Assembly: GCF_030489605.1 (NCBI RefSeq)
Contig: NZ_JAUKFY010000002.1
Coordinates: 62,001-126,000 of the forward strand
Length of the DNA stretch: 64,000 nt
Source: Brevibacillus laterosporus
GTDB taxonomy: Bacteria; Bacillota; Bacilli; Brevibacillales; Brevibacillaceae
Direction of reading: 5' to 3'
Under the pieces are notes generated by a model, which was given only the letters and a program-made list of their open reading frames with translations, did not search any database and was not told the DNA's origin. Shown here one piece after another: positions 26,223 to 36,168 of the stretch. Made by a program: the position numbers and the translations under genes. Each line of letters begins with the position of its first letter. The first letter of the stretch is position 1.

Positions 26223-26807
26223 ATGAATATGGCTGTAGAAGCTGTTCTATTAGCAACAAAAGCACATGCCAATCAACAAGATAAAGGGGGACAGCCGTAC
26301 ATACTACATCCCTTGCGCGTTATGATGTACATGCCTTCGGACGAAGCGAGAGCCGTTGCTGTCTTACATGATGTATTAGAGGATACTGATGTGACTGCAG
26401 AGGATTTGCGAGTAGCAGGGTTTCCAAAGGAAGTTGTGGAGGCTGTTGTGATTCTTACTAAAAATCCAAAAGAGGAATATGACAGCTACATTAAAAGGGT
26501 GAAACAAAATCAATTGGCGCGAGCTGTAAAGATTGCAGATATCAAGGATAATTTGGATTTAACTCGAATAGCCGAACCTACAGAGGATGATTTGGCCCGC
26601 ATAGAAAAATACAAGCGTGCACTCAAAGAATTAGAGGCTGAAGATGAGAATACTCAAAAGGTAAAAAAGCAGGGGGCTAGTGCAGCAGCAACAGCACAAG
26701 CAGAGGTAGGAGAAAAAAACGAAGAAGGCACTTCTAGTGAATCTGCAAAGGAAGACGATTCTCAAACAGAAGCGGTCGCTAATGACCTACAAGATAAAGC
26801 GGAATAA
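26223..26807 (+). CDS. HD-domain hydrolase, RelA/SpoT-hydrolase-like
   Basis: A 194-residue protein. Residues 1-140 are an HD-fold domain like the hydrolase part of RelA/SpoT and small alarmone hydrolases: HANQQDKGGQPYILHPLRVM, then AVLHDVLEDTDVTAEDL with the metal-binding HD pair near residues 48-49, and KIADIKDNL near 104. Residues 145-194 are a Glu/Ala-rich disordered tail. It might hydrolyse (p)ppGpp or another nucleotide 3'-pyrophosphate, but the substrate is not established from sequence. A strong AGGAGG precedes the ATG. It is monocistronic, just upstream of the M50 protease gene. Confidence 0.75.
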   Translation: MNMAVEAVLLATKAHANQQDKGGQPYILHPLRVMMYMPSDEARAVAVLHDVLEDTDVTAEDLRVAGFPKEVVEAVVILTKNPKEEYDSYIKRVKQNQLARAVKIADIKDNLDLTRIAEPTEDDLARIEKYKRALKELEAEDENTQKVKKQGASAAATAQAEVGEKNEEGTSSESAKEDDSQTEAVANDLQDKAE

Positions 26808-26941
26808 AAAACACAATAATTTAATTGAAACTGCTTGGGCTTGTGTCATTCTCTTAAGGCTGTTATTCTAATGAAACAGTGTATTTTTGCACAAGCGACC
26901 TGCCATAAAGGAATGTGCAAGAGAGAATGAAGGAGGGCTCC

Positions 26942-27619
26942 ATGGGCTTATTTCACTTTGACCTAAACACGCTCCCATTCCGGGTTATTGCGTTCGTGAT
27001 AGCCTTTTCCATGCATGAATGGGCACATGCGTTTATTGCCTATCGCTTAGGTGATAACACAGCGAAAAATGAGGGGCGTTTAACACTTAATCCAATTCCG
27101 CATCTTGATCCATTCGGGCTCCTGATGATTTTGTTTGGACCATTTGGATGGGCCAGACCTGTACCGTTTAATCCATATAATTTTAGAGGGAATAAACGCT
27201 TGGGAATTGTGTATGTTGCAGCAGCAGGACCGTTCATAAACCTAGTATTAGCATTTTTCTTTTCGTTTTTATGGTTTTATATTCAGACCCCATTCTGGGT
27301 AGATTTGATGGCTTCATGGCCTGCCAAAGGGATAGAAGCTGTTTCCTTAACCTTACAGTACTGTATTTTGATTAACTGCGCTATGTTAGTGTTTAACATG
27401 CTTCCCATAGCTCCATTAGACGGTTCTAAAATCCTGCGCTACATTTTGCCTCAAAAATGCAGCGGATTTTTTGATAAATTAGATCTGTATGGACCATGGC
27501 TGCTATTGTTAATCGTATTCTTGCCACCGTTGCGAGGATTGCTAAGCGTACCGCTCAACATAGTATTGTCCTGGATTGAGAGCACGACCCGATATGTGGT
27601 TATTCAGCTTTTTTTATAA
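26942..27619 (+). CDS. Site-2 protease family (M50) membrane metalloprotease
   Basis: A 225-residue integral membrane protein of the compact M50 type. The zinc motif HEWAH (HExxH) is near residue 27 in the first transmembrane segment. The second zinc ligand lies in NMLPIAPLDGSKIL near 158, the NPxPxxxLDG-like motif. PIPHLDPFGLLM and GWARPVPFNP between them are typical. It should cleave membrane-embedded substrates; none is known. ATG 26942 is chosen because AAGGAGGG fits it; an in-frame GTG at 26915 lies upstream. It precedes scpA by 32 nt, a neighbourhood common in Bacillota. Confidence 0.85.
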   Translation: MGLFHFDLNTLPFRVIAFVIAFSMHEWAHAFIAYRLGDNTAKNEGRLTLNPIPHLDPFGLLMILFGPFGWARPVPFNPYNFRGNKRLGIVYVAAAGPFINLVLAFFFSFLWFYIQTPFWVDLMASWPAKGIEAVSLTLQYCILINCAMLVFNMLPIAPLDGSKILRYILPQKCSGFFDKLDLYGPWLLLLIVFLPPLRGLLSVPLNIVLSWIESTTRYVVIQLFL

Positions 27620-27651
27620 CATGATTGCAATGAAGTAAGGCGGGATTAGCG

Positions 27652-28413
27652 TTGTCATATAGTATTAAATTGGATTCGTTTGAAGGGCCGCTCGATTTGC
27701 TTTTGCATTTGATCGACAAGGCAGAGGTGGATATTTATGATATACCCATAGCTGTGATTACCGAACAGTATTTGGATACCATTCATACGATGCGTGAGCT
27801 TCAATTGGATGTAGCTAGTGAGTTCGTAGTCATGGCTGCTACTTTGTTGGCCATCAAAAGCAAAACGCTGCTTCCGAAAAAAGAGGAGCTACATTTTGAA
27901 CCATTGCACGATGATTATGGTGAAGAGGAAGATCCTCGCGATGAACTGGTACAACGCTTATTGGAATATAAAAAATTCAAACGCGTGGCCGAACAACTAC
28001 GCGAAATGGAGACAGGGCGTAGTCAGGTATTTACTCGACCGGCTGAAGACTTAACGCCATATGTGCGTGAGGAAGAGCCCGGAGTCGCCGATGTAACCCT
28101 ATTTGACATGCTTCACGCTTTAGAAAAATTGTTTGCTAGATTACAAACAAAAGAGCCTGTAGCCAAGGTTTCACGGGATGAAATCTCCATAAAGGATCGG
28201 ATGAAAGAGATTCGTCAGCTCATTAAGGTTGGAGGAGGGCATGTTCGCTTCTCTCAATTGTTTATCACAAATGTTACTCGTACTGAGATTGTAACAACGT
28301 TCCTTGCCTTACTGGAATTGATGAAGGGAAAGGTTATCACGTGTGTTCAAAATCAATTATTTACGGACATCTTGATCAGTGAGGGAAAGGGAGAAACGGA
28401 ACATGGATTATGA
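27652..28413 (+). CDS. scpA: Segregation and condensation protein A
   Basis: A 253-residue kleisin subunit of the Smc-ScpAB condensin, which organises and segregates chromosomes. The N-terminal signature [20 protein letters not shown] is near residues 8-27, followed by [11 protein letters not shown] near 81, a charged middle region and the C-terminal winged helix that binds the Smc head. Length is typical. It starts with TTG behind GTAAGGCGGG. Its 3' end overlaps the scpB start, so the two are translationally coupled. Confidence 0.95.
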   Translation: MSYSIKLDSFEGPLDLLLHLIDKAEVDIYDIPIAVITEQYLDTIHTMRELQLDVASEFVVMAATLLAIKSKTLLPKKEELHFEPLHDDYGEEEDPRDELVQRLLEYKKFKRVAEQLREMETGRSQVFTRPAEDLTPYVREEEPGVADVTLFDMLHALEKLFARLQTKEPVAKVSRDEISIKDRMKEIRQLIKVGGGHVRFSQLFITNVTRTEIVTTFLALLELMKGKVITCVQNQLFTDILISEGKGETEHGL

Positions 28414-28987
28414 TAAATTAAAATCGGTGATAGAGGGGCTTTTATTTATCTCCGGTGACGAGGGGATAGATGCAAAGCAGATTGCGGAAATCATTGAGGT
28501 CTCTGAGGAGGTAGTCGTTGATCTACTAGAAGATATGAAGGCGGACTTTTACCGATCGAAAAGAGGCATTCAGCTAGTTGAAGTGGCGAAAGCTTATCAA
28601 TTGACTACCTTGCCCGAACACATGATATATTTTGAAAAGCTGGCTACTTCCCCTACCCACTCGTCTTTATCGCAAGCGGCACTGGAAACCTTAGCTATCA
28701 TCGCGTATCGCCAGCCGATTACTCGCTCTGAGATAGAGGAGATTCGCGGAGTTAAATGCGAAAAAGCGTTACATACCCTGACATCAAAGCTATTGATTAA
28801 AGAAATGGGACGTGCAGAGGGGATCGGACGACCGATTCTATATGGCACAACTAAAGAATTTCTAGAGTATTTTGGCTTGAAAGGAATTGCAGATTTACCA
28901 GAACCGCCAGTTGATTTTTCATTTGATCAGCAGGATGAGGAAATGGCTCAATTGTTTCGCGGAAAGGAATCTGCTGGAAACGACTAG
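28403..28987 (+). CDS. scpB: Segregation and condensation protein B
   Basis: A 194-residue partner of ScpA in the Smc complex. Two winged-helix domains are visible (about residues 1-80 and 90-165), with the family stretch [23 protein letters not shown] near 91-113 and [18 protein letters not shown] near 145-162. ATG 28403 (MDYDKLKS) is chosen over an upstream in-frame GTG because it gives the standard family N-terminus. It overlaps scpA by 11 nt. Confidence 0.95.
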   Translation: MDYDKLKSVIEGLLFISGDEGIDAKQIAEIIEVSEEVVVDLLEDMKADFYRSKRGIQLVEVAKAYQLTTLPEHMIYFEKLATSPTHSSLSQAALETLAIIAYRQPITRSEIEEIRGVKCEKALHTLTSKLLIKEMGRAEGIGRPILYGTTKEFLEYFGLKGIADLPEPPVDFSFDQQDEEMAQLFRGKESAGND

Positions 28988-29074
28988 GACCCGATTAAGA
29001 TTGGGGTATATCATAGGTCTTGTCTCCATATACTTGGTACAAACCCATTGTAAACCAAGCATGAGGAGGACACT

Positions 29075-30247
29075 ATGAGATACCAACGAATAATCGGCGT
29101 ACTCGTCGTTTTTCTTTTGTGCGTTAGCTATTTAGGCCCACAACCTCGTGCATGGGCATCGCTGGCACCTAAGATTTCGGCGGAAGCAGCAGCTGTGATT
29201 GATGTTAAATCAGGACGTATTCTGTACCAGAAAAATGGAAACAAGAAAATGAGAATTGCCAGCCTGACGAAGACGTTAACAGCCATTGTGGCAATAGAAG
29301 CAACCGATATAACAAAGGTGGTTACTGTGCCAGACAAGGCCGTAGGAGTGGAAGGCTCCTCCATTTATTTAAAAAGAGGGGAGAAGCTGACCCTAGAAGA
29401 ATTGCTATACGGCTTGATGCTTCGTTCTGGCAACGATGCCGCTACTGCGATTGCTTTGCAGGTAGGGGGCTCCATTGAAGGGTTTGCCGCAATGATGAAT
29501 GAAAAAGCTATGTACATTGGCATGGATCAAAGTAATTTTATGAACCCCCACGGATTAGACGATAGCAAGGAGCACTATTCTACTGCAGTAGACATGGCTA
29601 AATTATCCGCCTATGCCTTACAGAATCCACAGTTTCAGCAGATTGTCTCCACGAAAGTAAAAAGTATTTCCTGGGAAGGCGAGAAATGGGATCGCAGGCT
29701 GCAAAATAAAAATAAAATGCTCCACCTCTATGACGGAGCAGATGGTGTCAAAACGGGCTATACAAAGCTTGCCAAACGTTGCTTAGCATCATCAGCGACT
29801 CGAGATGGACGTCAAGTCGCTGTTGTTACGCTTAATGCACCTGATGATTGGAATGACCATGCTATCCTACTCGATTATGGCTTTCAACTGTTCAAAGAAA
29901 GCTCTTTAATTCACAAGGGCGAAAAATGGGATGCTCCTCAATCTATTAAATTGGGGGACAAAGGAAAGGTTGAGTTGGTTTCATTAGCTGACTTTACATA
30001 CCCGCTTAAAGATGGAGAAGAGCAGCATGTGAGTAAAAAGGTTCAACTGTTTCAAAAGAAAATAGGACAACATGATGTAAATAAGCATGTTGGGTTTGTT
30101 GAGATCTACTTAGGCAAAAATTTCATTGGTAAAATACCACTTACCCTACGAGAAATGAAAGTAACGGATACTTTTCAAAACAACACACCAGGTGGTATCT
30201 GTAAGCATGTCTCCCAATTGCTGAAGGGAGGATTACCTGATGCTTAA
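29075..30247 (+). CDS. dacB: Sporulation D-alanyl-D-alanine carboxypeptidase (PBP5*)
   Basis: A 390-residue low-molecular-mass penicillin-binding protein that trims the terminal D-Ala from stem peptides and sets cortex cross-linking in spores. An N-terminal signal peptide ends near AWA (residues 1-28). The catalytic triad of motifs is SLTK near residue 63, SGN near 118 and KTG near 225, followed by a C-terminal beta domain. Its place between scpB and spmA-spmB matches B. subtilis dacB rather than dacF or dacA. Its stop overlaps the spmA start by 8 nt. AGGAGGAC precedes the ATG. Confidence 0.92.
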   Translation: MRYQRIIGVLVVFLLCVSYLGPQPRAWASLAPKISAEAAAVIDVKSGRILYQKNGNKKMRIASLTKTLTAIVAIEATDITKVVTVPDKAVGVEGSSIYLKRGEKLTLEELLYGLMLRSGNDAATAIALQVGGSIEGFAAMMNEKAMYIGMDQSNFMNPHGLDDSKEHYSTAVDMAKLSAYALQNPQFQQIVSTKVKSISWEGEKWDRRLQNKNKMLHLYDGADGVKTGYTKLAKRCLASSATRDGRQVAVVTLNAPDDWNDHAILLDYGFQLFKESSLIHKGEKWDAPQSIKLGDKGKVELVSLADFTYPLKDGEEQHVSKKVQLFQKKIGQHDVNKHVGFVEIYLGKNFIGKIPLTLREMKVTDTFQNNTPGGICKHVSQLLKGGLPDA

Positions 30248-30830
30248 CATTATTTGGTTATTTTTAATTATAATCAGTGTGATCGTAGCAGCCATAAACG
30301 GACGTATGGAAATTATAAGTCAATCAATATTTGAAGGTGCCAAAACAGGCGTTACGGTCTGTTTTGGTCTTCTCAGCGTCCTCATCTTCTGGATGGGGAT
30401 CATGAAAATTGCCGAAAAATCTGGACTTTTGCAGCTAATCTCAATCTGGCTATCACCCATTGTACAAAAGCTTTTCCCCGACATACCTAAAGGACATCCG
30501 GCTATTGGCTACATTCTCTCCAACATGAGCGCAAACATCCTCGGGCTTGGAAATGCTGCTACTCCTATGGGAATTAAAGCAATGGAGGAGCTACAAAAAT
30601 TAAACCCCCACAAAGATATCGCAACCCCAGCTATGTGCACCTTACTTGCCATCAATACAGCCAGCATCACACTTATTCCTACTACGATGATCGCCATTCG
30701 CTTGCAATATGGTTCAACGAATGCGTTTGAAATCGTGGGAACAACGCTGCTCGCCTCCTTTATTGCAACAGCTTTTGCCCTGCTGCTTGATCGTGTTTAT
30801 CGTCTGCGCTACAAGCGCAAATCCCGTTAA
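30240..30830 (+). CDS. spmA: Spore maturation protein A
   Basis: A 196-residue membrane protein with about five hydrophobic segments, of the nucleoside-recognition (Gate) domain family. The Gate-type region covers VTVCFGLLSVLIFWMGIMKI and NMSANILGLGNAATPMGI. SpmA and SpmB act together in spore core dehydration. It overlaps dacB, and spmB follows after 14 nt, giving a three-gene sporulation operon as in B. subtilis. Confidence 0.93.
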   Translation: MLNIIWLFLIIISVIVAAINGRMEIISQSIFEGAKTGVTVCFGLLSVLIFWMGIMKIAEKSGLLQLISIWLSPIVQKLFPDIPKGHPAIGYILSNMSANILGLGNAATPMGIKAMEELQKLNPHKDIATPAMCTLLAINTASITLIPTTMIAIRLQYGSTNAFEIVGTTLLASFIATAFALLLDRVYRLRYKRKSR

Positions 30831-30844
30831 AGGAGGGAGATAGC

Positions 30845-31378
30845 TTGTACTCACTGATCAATGTCGTCTCGCTTTGGGCAATTCCAGTATTTATTTCCTT
30901 TGTTTTAACTTACGGATGGTATAAAAGGGTGCAAGTCTATGACACATTTGTAGAAGGAGCTAAGGGAGGACTTGTAACAACCATCAAAATATTACCTCAT
31001 TTAGTGGCGATGATGGTGTCCATTACGTTGTTTCGAGAGTCAGGTGCATTAGATATTTTGCTCCGAGCGATGAAGCCTGTACTCCACATTCTTCATATTC
31101 CCTCTGAAATTGTTCCATTGGCTTTGCTGCGTCCTTTGTCCGGTACAGGGTCACTCGCTATCACAACGGATTTAATTGCCCAATTTGGACCAGATTCAAT
31201 GATTGGTAGACTCGCTTCCACGATGCAGGGAAGCACTGATACAACCTTTTATGTGCTGACCGTCTACTTTGGGGCAGTGGGTGTCAAAAATGGCTTGTAC
31301 GCATTAAAGGTAGGGTTATGGTCAGATTTGATTGGTGTAGCTGCTTCACTAGTGGTTGTTTCCTATATTTTTTCCTAA
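30845..31378 (+). CDS. spmB: Spore maturation protein B
   Basis: A 177-residue Gate-domain membrane protein paired with SpmA. It has hydrophobic segments near residues 5-22, 45-65, 130-150 and 155-175 and the conserved LLRPLSGTGSLAITTDLIAQ near 97-116. It starts with TTG behind AAAGGAGGGAGA. It is the last gene of the dacB-spmA-spmB operon. Confidence 0.93.
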   Translation: MYSLINVVSLWAIPVFISFVLTYGWYKRVQVYDTFVEGAKGGLVTTIKILPHLVAMMVSITLFRESGALDILLRAMKPVLHILHIPSEIVPLALLRPLSGTGSLAITTDLIAQFGPDSMIGRLASTMQGSTDTTFYVLTVYFGAVGVKNGLYALKVGLWSDLIGVAASLVVVSYIFS

Positions 31379-31423
31379 AATGTCTCGCATAAGCGTGCTT
31401 CTACATCTGTAACTGAATGTTTT

Positions 31424-31472
31424 AAAGCTTGTGTCAAATGATTGCTGGTAATCTGTGATACAAGCTTTTTTC
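31424..31472 (+). terminator. Rho-independent terminator of dacB-spmA-spmB
   Basis: AAAGCTTGT / ACAAGCTTT outer stem extended by GTCA / TGAT, followed by TTTTTT. The rest of 31379-31681 holds only the rluB upstream region, and no other gene was seen. Confidence 0.75.
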
Positions 31473-31681
31473 GTTGGTATGTTCTGTTGCAATCTTTATA
31501 GACAATCAACAACATATTTTTTAATCCTATAAGACAAGACTAATAATCATACCAGAGTGGAGAATTCATTACGTTTTCTTTCCGAATAAAACTGCTCATG
31601 TATGAGTGATTTGCAATCTTTGTCAACCGTGCTCTTGTCCAACCTGCTGGAAATAGGTAGAATGTGTGAGGGGTGGTCTAT

Positions 31682-32434
31682 ATGGAAGAACGCTTGCAGA
31701 AGGTGCTGGCACAAGCAGGTGTCGCCTCGCGTCGCAGCTGTGAAGAACTGATTAAGCAAGGTAGAGTAAAAGTAAACGGACAAGTGGTAACCGAGCTTGG
31801 TACCAAGGTAAATGCCTCCGTCGATCAAATTCTGGTTGATAATAAGTCCATTGCACAAGAAGAACATGTCTATGTCTTACTTAACAAACCTACAGGAGTC
31901 ATTACAAGCATGAGTGATCCTGAGGGACGTAAAACCGTTCGTGATCTGGTTAAACAAATTCCACAGCGGGTTTATCCAGTGGGCCGTTTAGATTTTGATA
32001 CATCGGGTCTTCTTATTATGACAAACGACGGGGAATTGGCTAATCGTTTGGCTCATCCGTCATTTGAGATGGATAAGGTATATCGGGCTTGGGTCAAAGG
32101 AATGCCTACATCGGAAAGTGTCTCTCGACTAGCTAAGGGGATTAAACTAGAGGACGGAATGACCTCTCCTGGGAAAGCTAGAATTTTGGAACGAGATGTC
32201 AAGAAGAACCGCACCTTAATTGAGCTGACTATTCATGAAGGCCGCAATCGTCAAGTGCGCAGGATGTGTCAAGCAATTGGACATCCCGTAATTACCCTGC
32301 AACGAATTCAGGTTAGCTTTCTTACACTAGGCAATCTTGGTCTCGGTACATATCGGTTATTAAAAAAGGAAGAAGTAGAGCGATTGCAAAATGAATTAAA
32401 AAAAGTCCAAAAGAAACCGAACGAACGTTTGTGA
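31682..32434 (+). CDS. rluB: 23S rRNA pseudouridine synthase RluB-type
   Basis: A 250-residue RsuA/RluB-family enzyme that makes pseudouridine in 23S rRNA. An N-terminal S4 RNA-binding domain is present (ERLQKVLAQAGVASRRSCEE). The catalytic domain has GRLDFDTSGLLIMTNDGELA, containing the active-site Asp near residue 102, and EGRNRQVRRM near 190. ATG 31682 with GTGAGGGGTGG upstream is favoured over GTG 31673. It corresponds to B. subtilis ypuL, between spmB and resA. Confidence 0.93.
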   Translation: MEERLQKVLAQAGVASRRSCEELIKQGRVKVNGQVVTELGTKVNASVDQILVDNKSIAQEEHVYVLLNKPTGVITSMSDPEGRKTVRDLVKQIPQRVYPVGRLDFDTSGLLIMTNDGELANRLAHPSFEMDKVYRAWVKGMPTSESVSRLAKGIKLEDGMTSPGKARILERDVKKNRTLIELTIHEGRNRQVRRMCQAIGHPVITLQRIQVSFLTLGNLGLGTYRLLKKEEVERLQNELKKVQKKPNERL

Positions 32435-32556
32435 GGAATAGCACATCGTTCAAAAGTTGTTCAAAATATCCAACTCGTTTAAAATAGCGGCAAGCTATAA
32501 TAAAGAAGGAATGAGTAATAATTGGAATGATTCTGAACAAAGTCAGGTGAACAAAT

Positions 32557-33090
32557 GTGAATAAACAAAAAAGAACATCAATGCGGGTTGCTATTTTGGG
32601 AGTTTTGTTAGTTGCTCTCGTTTTTGCTGTGTACACAAGCTTTGCTAAGCCAAATGAAATTAAAAAAGGGGATAAGGCGCCTAATTTCAGTTTGCAAAGC
32701 TTAGATGGTGAAACGATGACATTGGCTGATCTAAAGGGGCAGGGAGTCATCCTTAATTTCTGGGGATCTTGGTGTGAACCCTGTAGAAATGAAATGCCCG
32801 ACTTAGAAAAAGCATGGCTAGCCAATAAGGATCAAAACATTGTAATCGTAGGCGTCAACGTGGGAGAGTCGGAGGTATCTGCTGAGCAATTTGTCCGTCA
32901 GGTAAATACCACGTTTCCCATTTTGATGGATAAGCAAAAAGAAGTAACAAAAGCATATAACATCGGAAAAATGCCTAGTACGTTTTATATTGATCAGGAT
33001 GGCATCGTTCAAGAAATCATCATTGGAGAAATGAATGAAAAAAGAATAAATTTCGGGCTAGAAAAGATTAGACCTGTGAAGACAAACTAA
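32557..33090 (+). CDS. resA: Thiol-disulfide oxidoreductase for cytochrome c maturation
   Basis: A 177-residue membrane-anchored thioredoxin-fold protein on the outer face of the membrane. An N-terminal anchor (residues 9-28) precedes the active site WCEPC near residues 72-76; the Glu-Pro pair between the cysteines is the ResA signature. It reduces apocytochrome c heme-binding cysteines. KMPSTFYIDQDG near 146 carries the cis-Pro loop. It starts with GTG 32557. A TATAAT at 32496-32501 may be the -10 of a res promoter. It heads the resABC operon. Confidence 0.93.
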   Translation: MNKQKRTSMRVAILGVLLVALVFAVYTSFAKPNEIKKGDKAPNFSLQSLDGETMTLADLKGQGVILNFWGSWCEPCRNEMPDLEKAWLANKDQNIVIVGVNVGESEVSAEQFVRQVNTTFPILMDKQKEVTKAYNIGKMPSTFYIDQDGIVQEIIIGEMNEKRINFGLEKIRPVKTN

Positions 33091-33111
33091 ACCGTAAGCG
33101 AGGACACGAAC

Positions 33112-34779
33112 ATGGATCAGAGAAAATGTGAGTGCGGACACACCAACCCGGTGGGGACGCTTTTGTGTGAATCCTGCGGTATACCTCTTTTGCAATCTGT
33201 TAAAGAGTTAGATGAAAAGAAAGCGTTTCCTGATATGCGTTATGAAGGAACAGCGCGTCGTTCCCAGACTTATTCCACCACGGTGGTGGACAAAGTCTGG
33301 AACTTCTTTTCGTCTGTAAAAATCGCAATCATCATAATAATCGTTACCTTAGTGATGGCAGGAATTGGCACCATCCTGCCGCAGTTGGAATACGTACCAG
33401 TCCCGTTGCTGGATGAACCAAGCAAAGCTTTGTTTTACGAACAAACATACGGCTTTTTTGGCAAGGTATATTATGCATTAGGTTTTCATGAGATGTATGG
33501 GTCCTGGTGGTTTGTTACCTTGCTGGTAATGATCGGGATATCATTGGTTATTTGTAGCTTAGACCGGGTCATTCCGCTGTACAAAGCTTTGAATAAACCA
33601 CGTCTGAATCAGCACCTGTCGTTTTATAAAGGGCAGAAATTACATGCTGATACGGTATTGCCTGAGGGACTTTCCGTTGAAGAAAAGCTTGAACAAGTCC
33701 GGAGCTGGTATAAGAAAAAAGGTTATCGCGTTTACCGGGAAGGTAATTCTCTATTGGGAGAAAAAGCAAGGTTTAGCAGATGGGGCCCTTATGTGAATCA
33801 TATTGGACTGATTATTTTTTTGTTAGGTGTTTTGCTGCGCGGCGTCCCACAATTCTTTTTAGAGGATACGATTTGGGTGCGTGAAGGGCAAACCGTAAAA
33901 GTGCCCGGAACAGAGTTCTATATTGAGAATTTGGATTATAAGACTGAATATTATACAAAGGATGAATTTGCTGAAGATCTTCCTTTGCAAGAAGGGCAAG
34001 TAATCCCGAAGAATTACCAGACTGATGCCGTTTTATACAAAAATGAAAATGAAGGGCTAGCGGGGGCCGAGCCTAAATTGGCGGAGGTCAAGAGAGGATC
34101 GATTACTGTTAATCATCCGCTGACTTACGAGGGTATCCTTTTATACCAATTGGATCGTCGAGAACAAATGCTGGGTGCCCTTAATTTTGATTTATATGAT
34201 GCTAAAGAAAAAGTAAAGGAAAAAAGAATAGGTTCGTTTAAGATTGATTTGTATGAGCCGAAAAAGGAACAAAAGGTAGGCAATCATTACGTTGTTCGTG
34301 TCATGGATTATTTCCCGGATTTTGAGTTGGGCAAAGATGGATTACCAACGACCAAAACGACTTTACCAAATAATCCGATGGTTGCATTGGAAATTATTGA
34401 TTCCAACACAAATGAGAGTGAACGATTAGCATACGTAGCTGGTGGTTTCATCGAAAATACAAAATCGCCTCGCTTCATTTTAGAGGTACATAAGCCTGAT
34501 ATCATTGATTCAAGCGGCTTATTGGTGCGTAAAGATACGATGATTCCGTTAATCTACAGCGGTGCTTTTATTACGATGATTGGCTTAGTCATGGGCTTCT
34601 ATTGGCAACATCGTCGTATTTGGGTGCATGTTACAGATCATGAGCTGTATCTAGCTGGTCACACCAATAAAAACTGGTTTGGTTTACAACAAGAAGCTAA
34701 GAATCTGGTGAAACAGTTGGAGTTACCATTGGAACTCATTCTTGAACAAGATAAACAAAAATCGAAGAAGAAAGCGTAA
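33112..34779 (+). CDS. resB: Cytochrome c biogenesis protein ResB
   Basis: A 555-residue membrane protein that, with ResC, forms the system II cytochrome c synthase handling heme export and attachment. The N-terminus holds a small zinc ribbon (CECGH...CESCG, residues 4-24). Transmembrane segments are near residues 68-88, 130-150 and 224-244, a large extracytoplasmic region covers 245-470, and a final helix sits near 482-502. Length and layout match Bacillus ResB. It lies 21 nt after resA and 18 nt before resC. Confidence 0.93.
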   Translation: MDQRKCECGHTNPVGTLLCESCGIPLLQSVKELDEKKAFPDMRYEGTARRSQTYSTTVVDKVWNFFSSVKIAIIIIIVTLVMAGIGTILPQLEYVPVPLLDEPSKALFYEQTYGFFGKVYYALGFHEMYGSWWFVTLLVMIGISLVICSLDRVIPLYKALNKPRLNQHLSFYKGQKLHADTVLPEGLSVEEKLEQVRSWYKKKGYRVYREGNSLLGEKARFSRWGPYVNHIGLIIFLLGVLLRGVPQFFLEDTIWVREGQTVKVPGTEFYIENLDYKTEYYTKDEFAEDLPLQEGQVIPKNYQTDAVLYKNENEGLAGAEPKLAEVKRGSITVNHPLTYEGILLYQLDRREQMLGALNFDLYDAKEKVKEKRIGSFKIDLYEPKKEQKVGNHYVVRVMDYFPDFELGKDGLPTTKTTLPNNPMVALEIIDSNTNESERLAYVAGGFIENTKSPRFILEVHKPDIIDSSGLLVRKDTMIPLIYSGAFITMIGLVMGFYWQHRRIWVHVTDHELYLAGHTNKNWFGLQQEAKNLVKQLELPLELILEQDKQKSKKKA

Positions 34780-34797
34780 AGAAAGGGGTTCTCACGA

Positions 34798-36024
34798 TTG
34801 ATACAGGTAAGTAGCAATCTATTATTGATGGCCTTTGTGTTGTATTTGATCGCTACGATCGTATTTGCAGTAGCAATCACGGGAAAACGTTGGTCTAACA
34901 GGGATGCAAAGGCGCACCAGGCACGATATGCAAAGATTGGCGTGGGAATCACTGTAATCGGATTTTTAGGCCATTTGGGGCAGTTTATCATAAGATGGAT
35001 CGCGTCTGGACGCATTCCTACCAGTAATATGTTTGAATTTATCTCCTTTTTGTCAATATGTATTGTAGCCGCATTCTTACTGCTTTATTACATCTACAAA
35101 TTAGGGGTGCTTGGTGCCTTCGCGATGCCGCTGGCAGCTATTATGCTAGCTTATGCAAGTGTATTCCCCAAGGAGATCACGCCACTTATTCCACCGTTAC
35201 AAAGCTACTGGTTAAAGATTCATGTCACGACAGCAGCGCTTGGGGAAGGAATTTTGGCGGTTGGTTTTGCTGCGGGGCTCATGTACTTAATTCGCACCAT
35301 TCCACAAATCCAAAAGTCAGCAAGCACCTTTTGGCTAGAATTTTCCATCAGTGTTGTTTTAATGATGGTTGGATTCATTGTTGTTTCGGCATCCTTTTCC
35401 TCACCAAGCCTCAGAACAACCTTTGAGTTTCCGGTTTATGACGAAAATAATCCGGCTATTGTTAAAAATATGCAGCAGGTCGAGTATAAATTGCCGGCAA
35501 TTGTGGCACCACAAGAGTATAAAATCGTCAAAGAAGGTCCAATCAAGCCATTATTTGAAGCGCCCACCTTTATGCATGGGAAGGATGCAGCTCGTAAATT
35601 TAATACGATGATTTGGTCTGTGCTCTCAGGTATTGTGTTTTACGGATTGCTTCGATTGATTTTACGGAAACGGATTGCAGCAGCGATCCAACCAGCTTTA
35701 GAAGACATTGATCCAGAACTCATTGATGAGATCAGCTACCGTGCCATTGCCATTGGATATCCGATTTTCACTTTGGGAGCGCTTGTTTTCGCTATGATCT
35801 GGGCAAATGAAGCATGGGGACGCTTCTGGGGCTGGGACCCGAAAGAGACGTGGGCGTTGATTGTATGGCTGTTTTACAGTGTCTATTTGCACCTGCGTCT
35901 GTCGAAGGGATGGATTGGAGAAAAATCTGCTTGGATGGCAGTACTAGGGTTTGTTATTATATTAGTAACACTGGTTGTAGTAAATTTGGTGATTGTAGGC
36001 TTGCACTCTTATGCAGGTGCTTAA
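34798..36024 (+). CDS. resC: Cytochrome c biogenesis protein ResC (CcsA-type)
   Basis: A 408-residue polytopic protein of the CcsA/CcmF heme-handling family. The tryptophan-rich WWD motif EAWGRFWGWDPKETWALIVW lies near residues 338-357 and presents heme on the outer face. Conserved His residues in flanking helices (for example HVTTAALGEG near 142) act as heme ligands in the family. It starts with TTG behind AAAGGGG. A terminator directly after it separates resABC from resDE. Confidence 0.93.
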   Translation: MIQVSSNLLLMAFVLYLIATIVFAVAITGKRWSNRDAKAHQARYAKIGVGITVIGFLGHLGQFIIRWIASGRIPTSNMFEFISFLSICIVAAFLLLYYIYKLGVLGAFAMPLAAIMLAYASVFPKEITPLIPPLQSYWLKIHVTTAALGEGILAVGFAAGLMYLIRTIPQIQKSASTFWLEFSISVVLMMVGFIVVSASFSSPSLRTTFEFPVYDENNPAIVKNMQQVEYKLPAIVAPQEYKIVKEGPIKPLFEAPTFMHGKDAARKFNTMIWSVLSGIVFYGLLRLILRKRIAAAIQPALEDIDPELIDEISYRAIAIGYPIFTLGALVFAMIWANEAWGRFWGWDPKETWALIVWLFYSVYLHLRLSKGWIGEKSAWMAVLGFVIILVTLVVVNLVIVGLHSYAGA

Positions 36025-36047
36025 CTCTAAAAATTTGCTAACAAGTT

Positions 36048-36077
36048 AAAAAAGCTGGTTGCACGCCAGCTTTTTAC
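36048..36077 (+). terminator. Rho-independent terminator after resC
   Basis: Perfect stem AAAAAGCTGG / CCAGCTTTTT with a 7-nt loop. It separates resABC from resDE, which therefore need their own promoter in 36078-36168. Confidence 0.88.
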
Positions 36078-36168
36078 TTGTACTATCAAGATGTATAGGC
36101 TATTTTAGATTAAGTAGGTTGTACTCATTTTAACAATTAATTTCAATGTTGTAGCAGAGGTGATCTGG

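Noticed and set aside
32322-32825. 167-residue minus-strand frame over rluB/resA
   Set aside because: It is antisense to two well-supported conserved genes and lacks its own start signals.
33112-33190. Zinc ribbon at the ResB N-terminus as a novel fusion
   Set aside because: Bacillus ResB proteins, as far as I recall, have the same Cys-rich start, so it is ordinary for the family.
34659-35015. 118-residue minus-strand frame over resB/resC
   Set aside because: It is a shadow of the membrane-protein coding strand with no recognisable domain.
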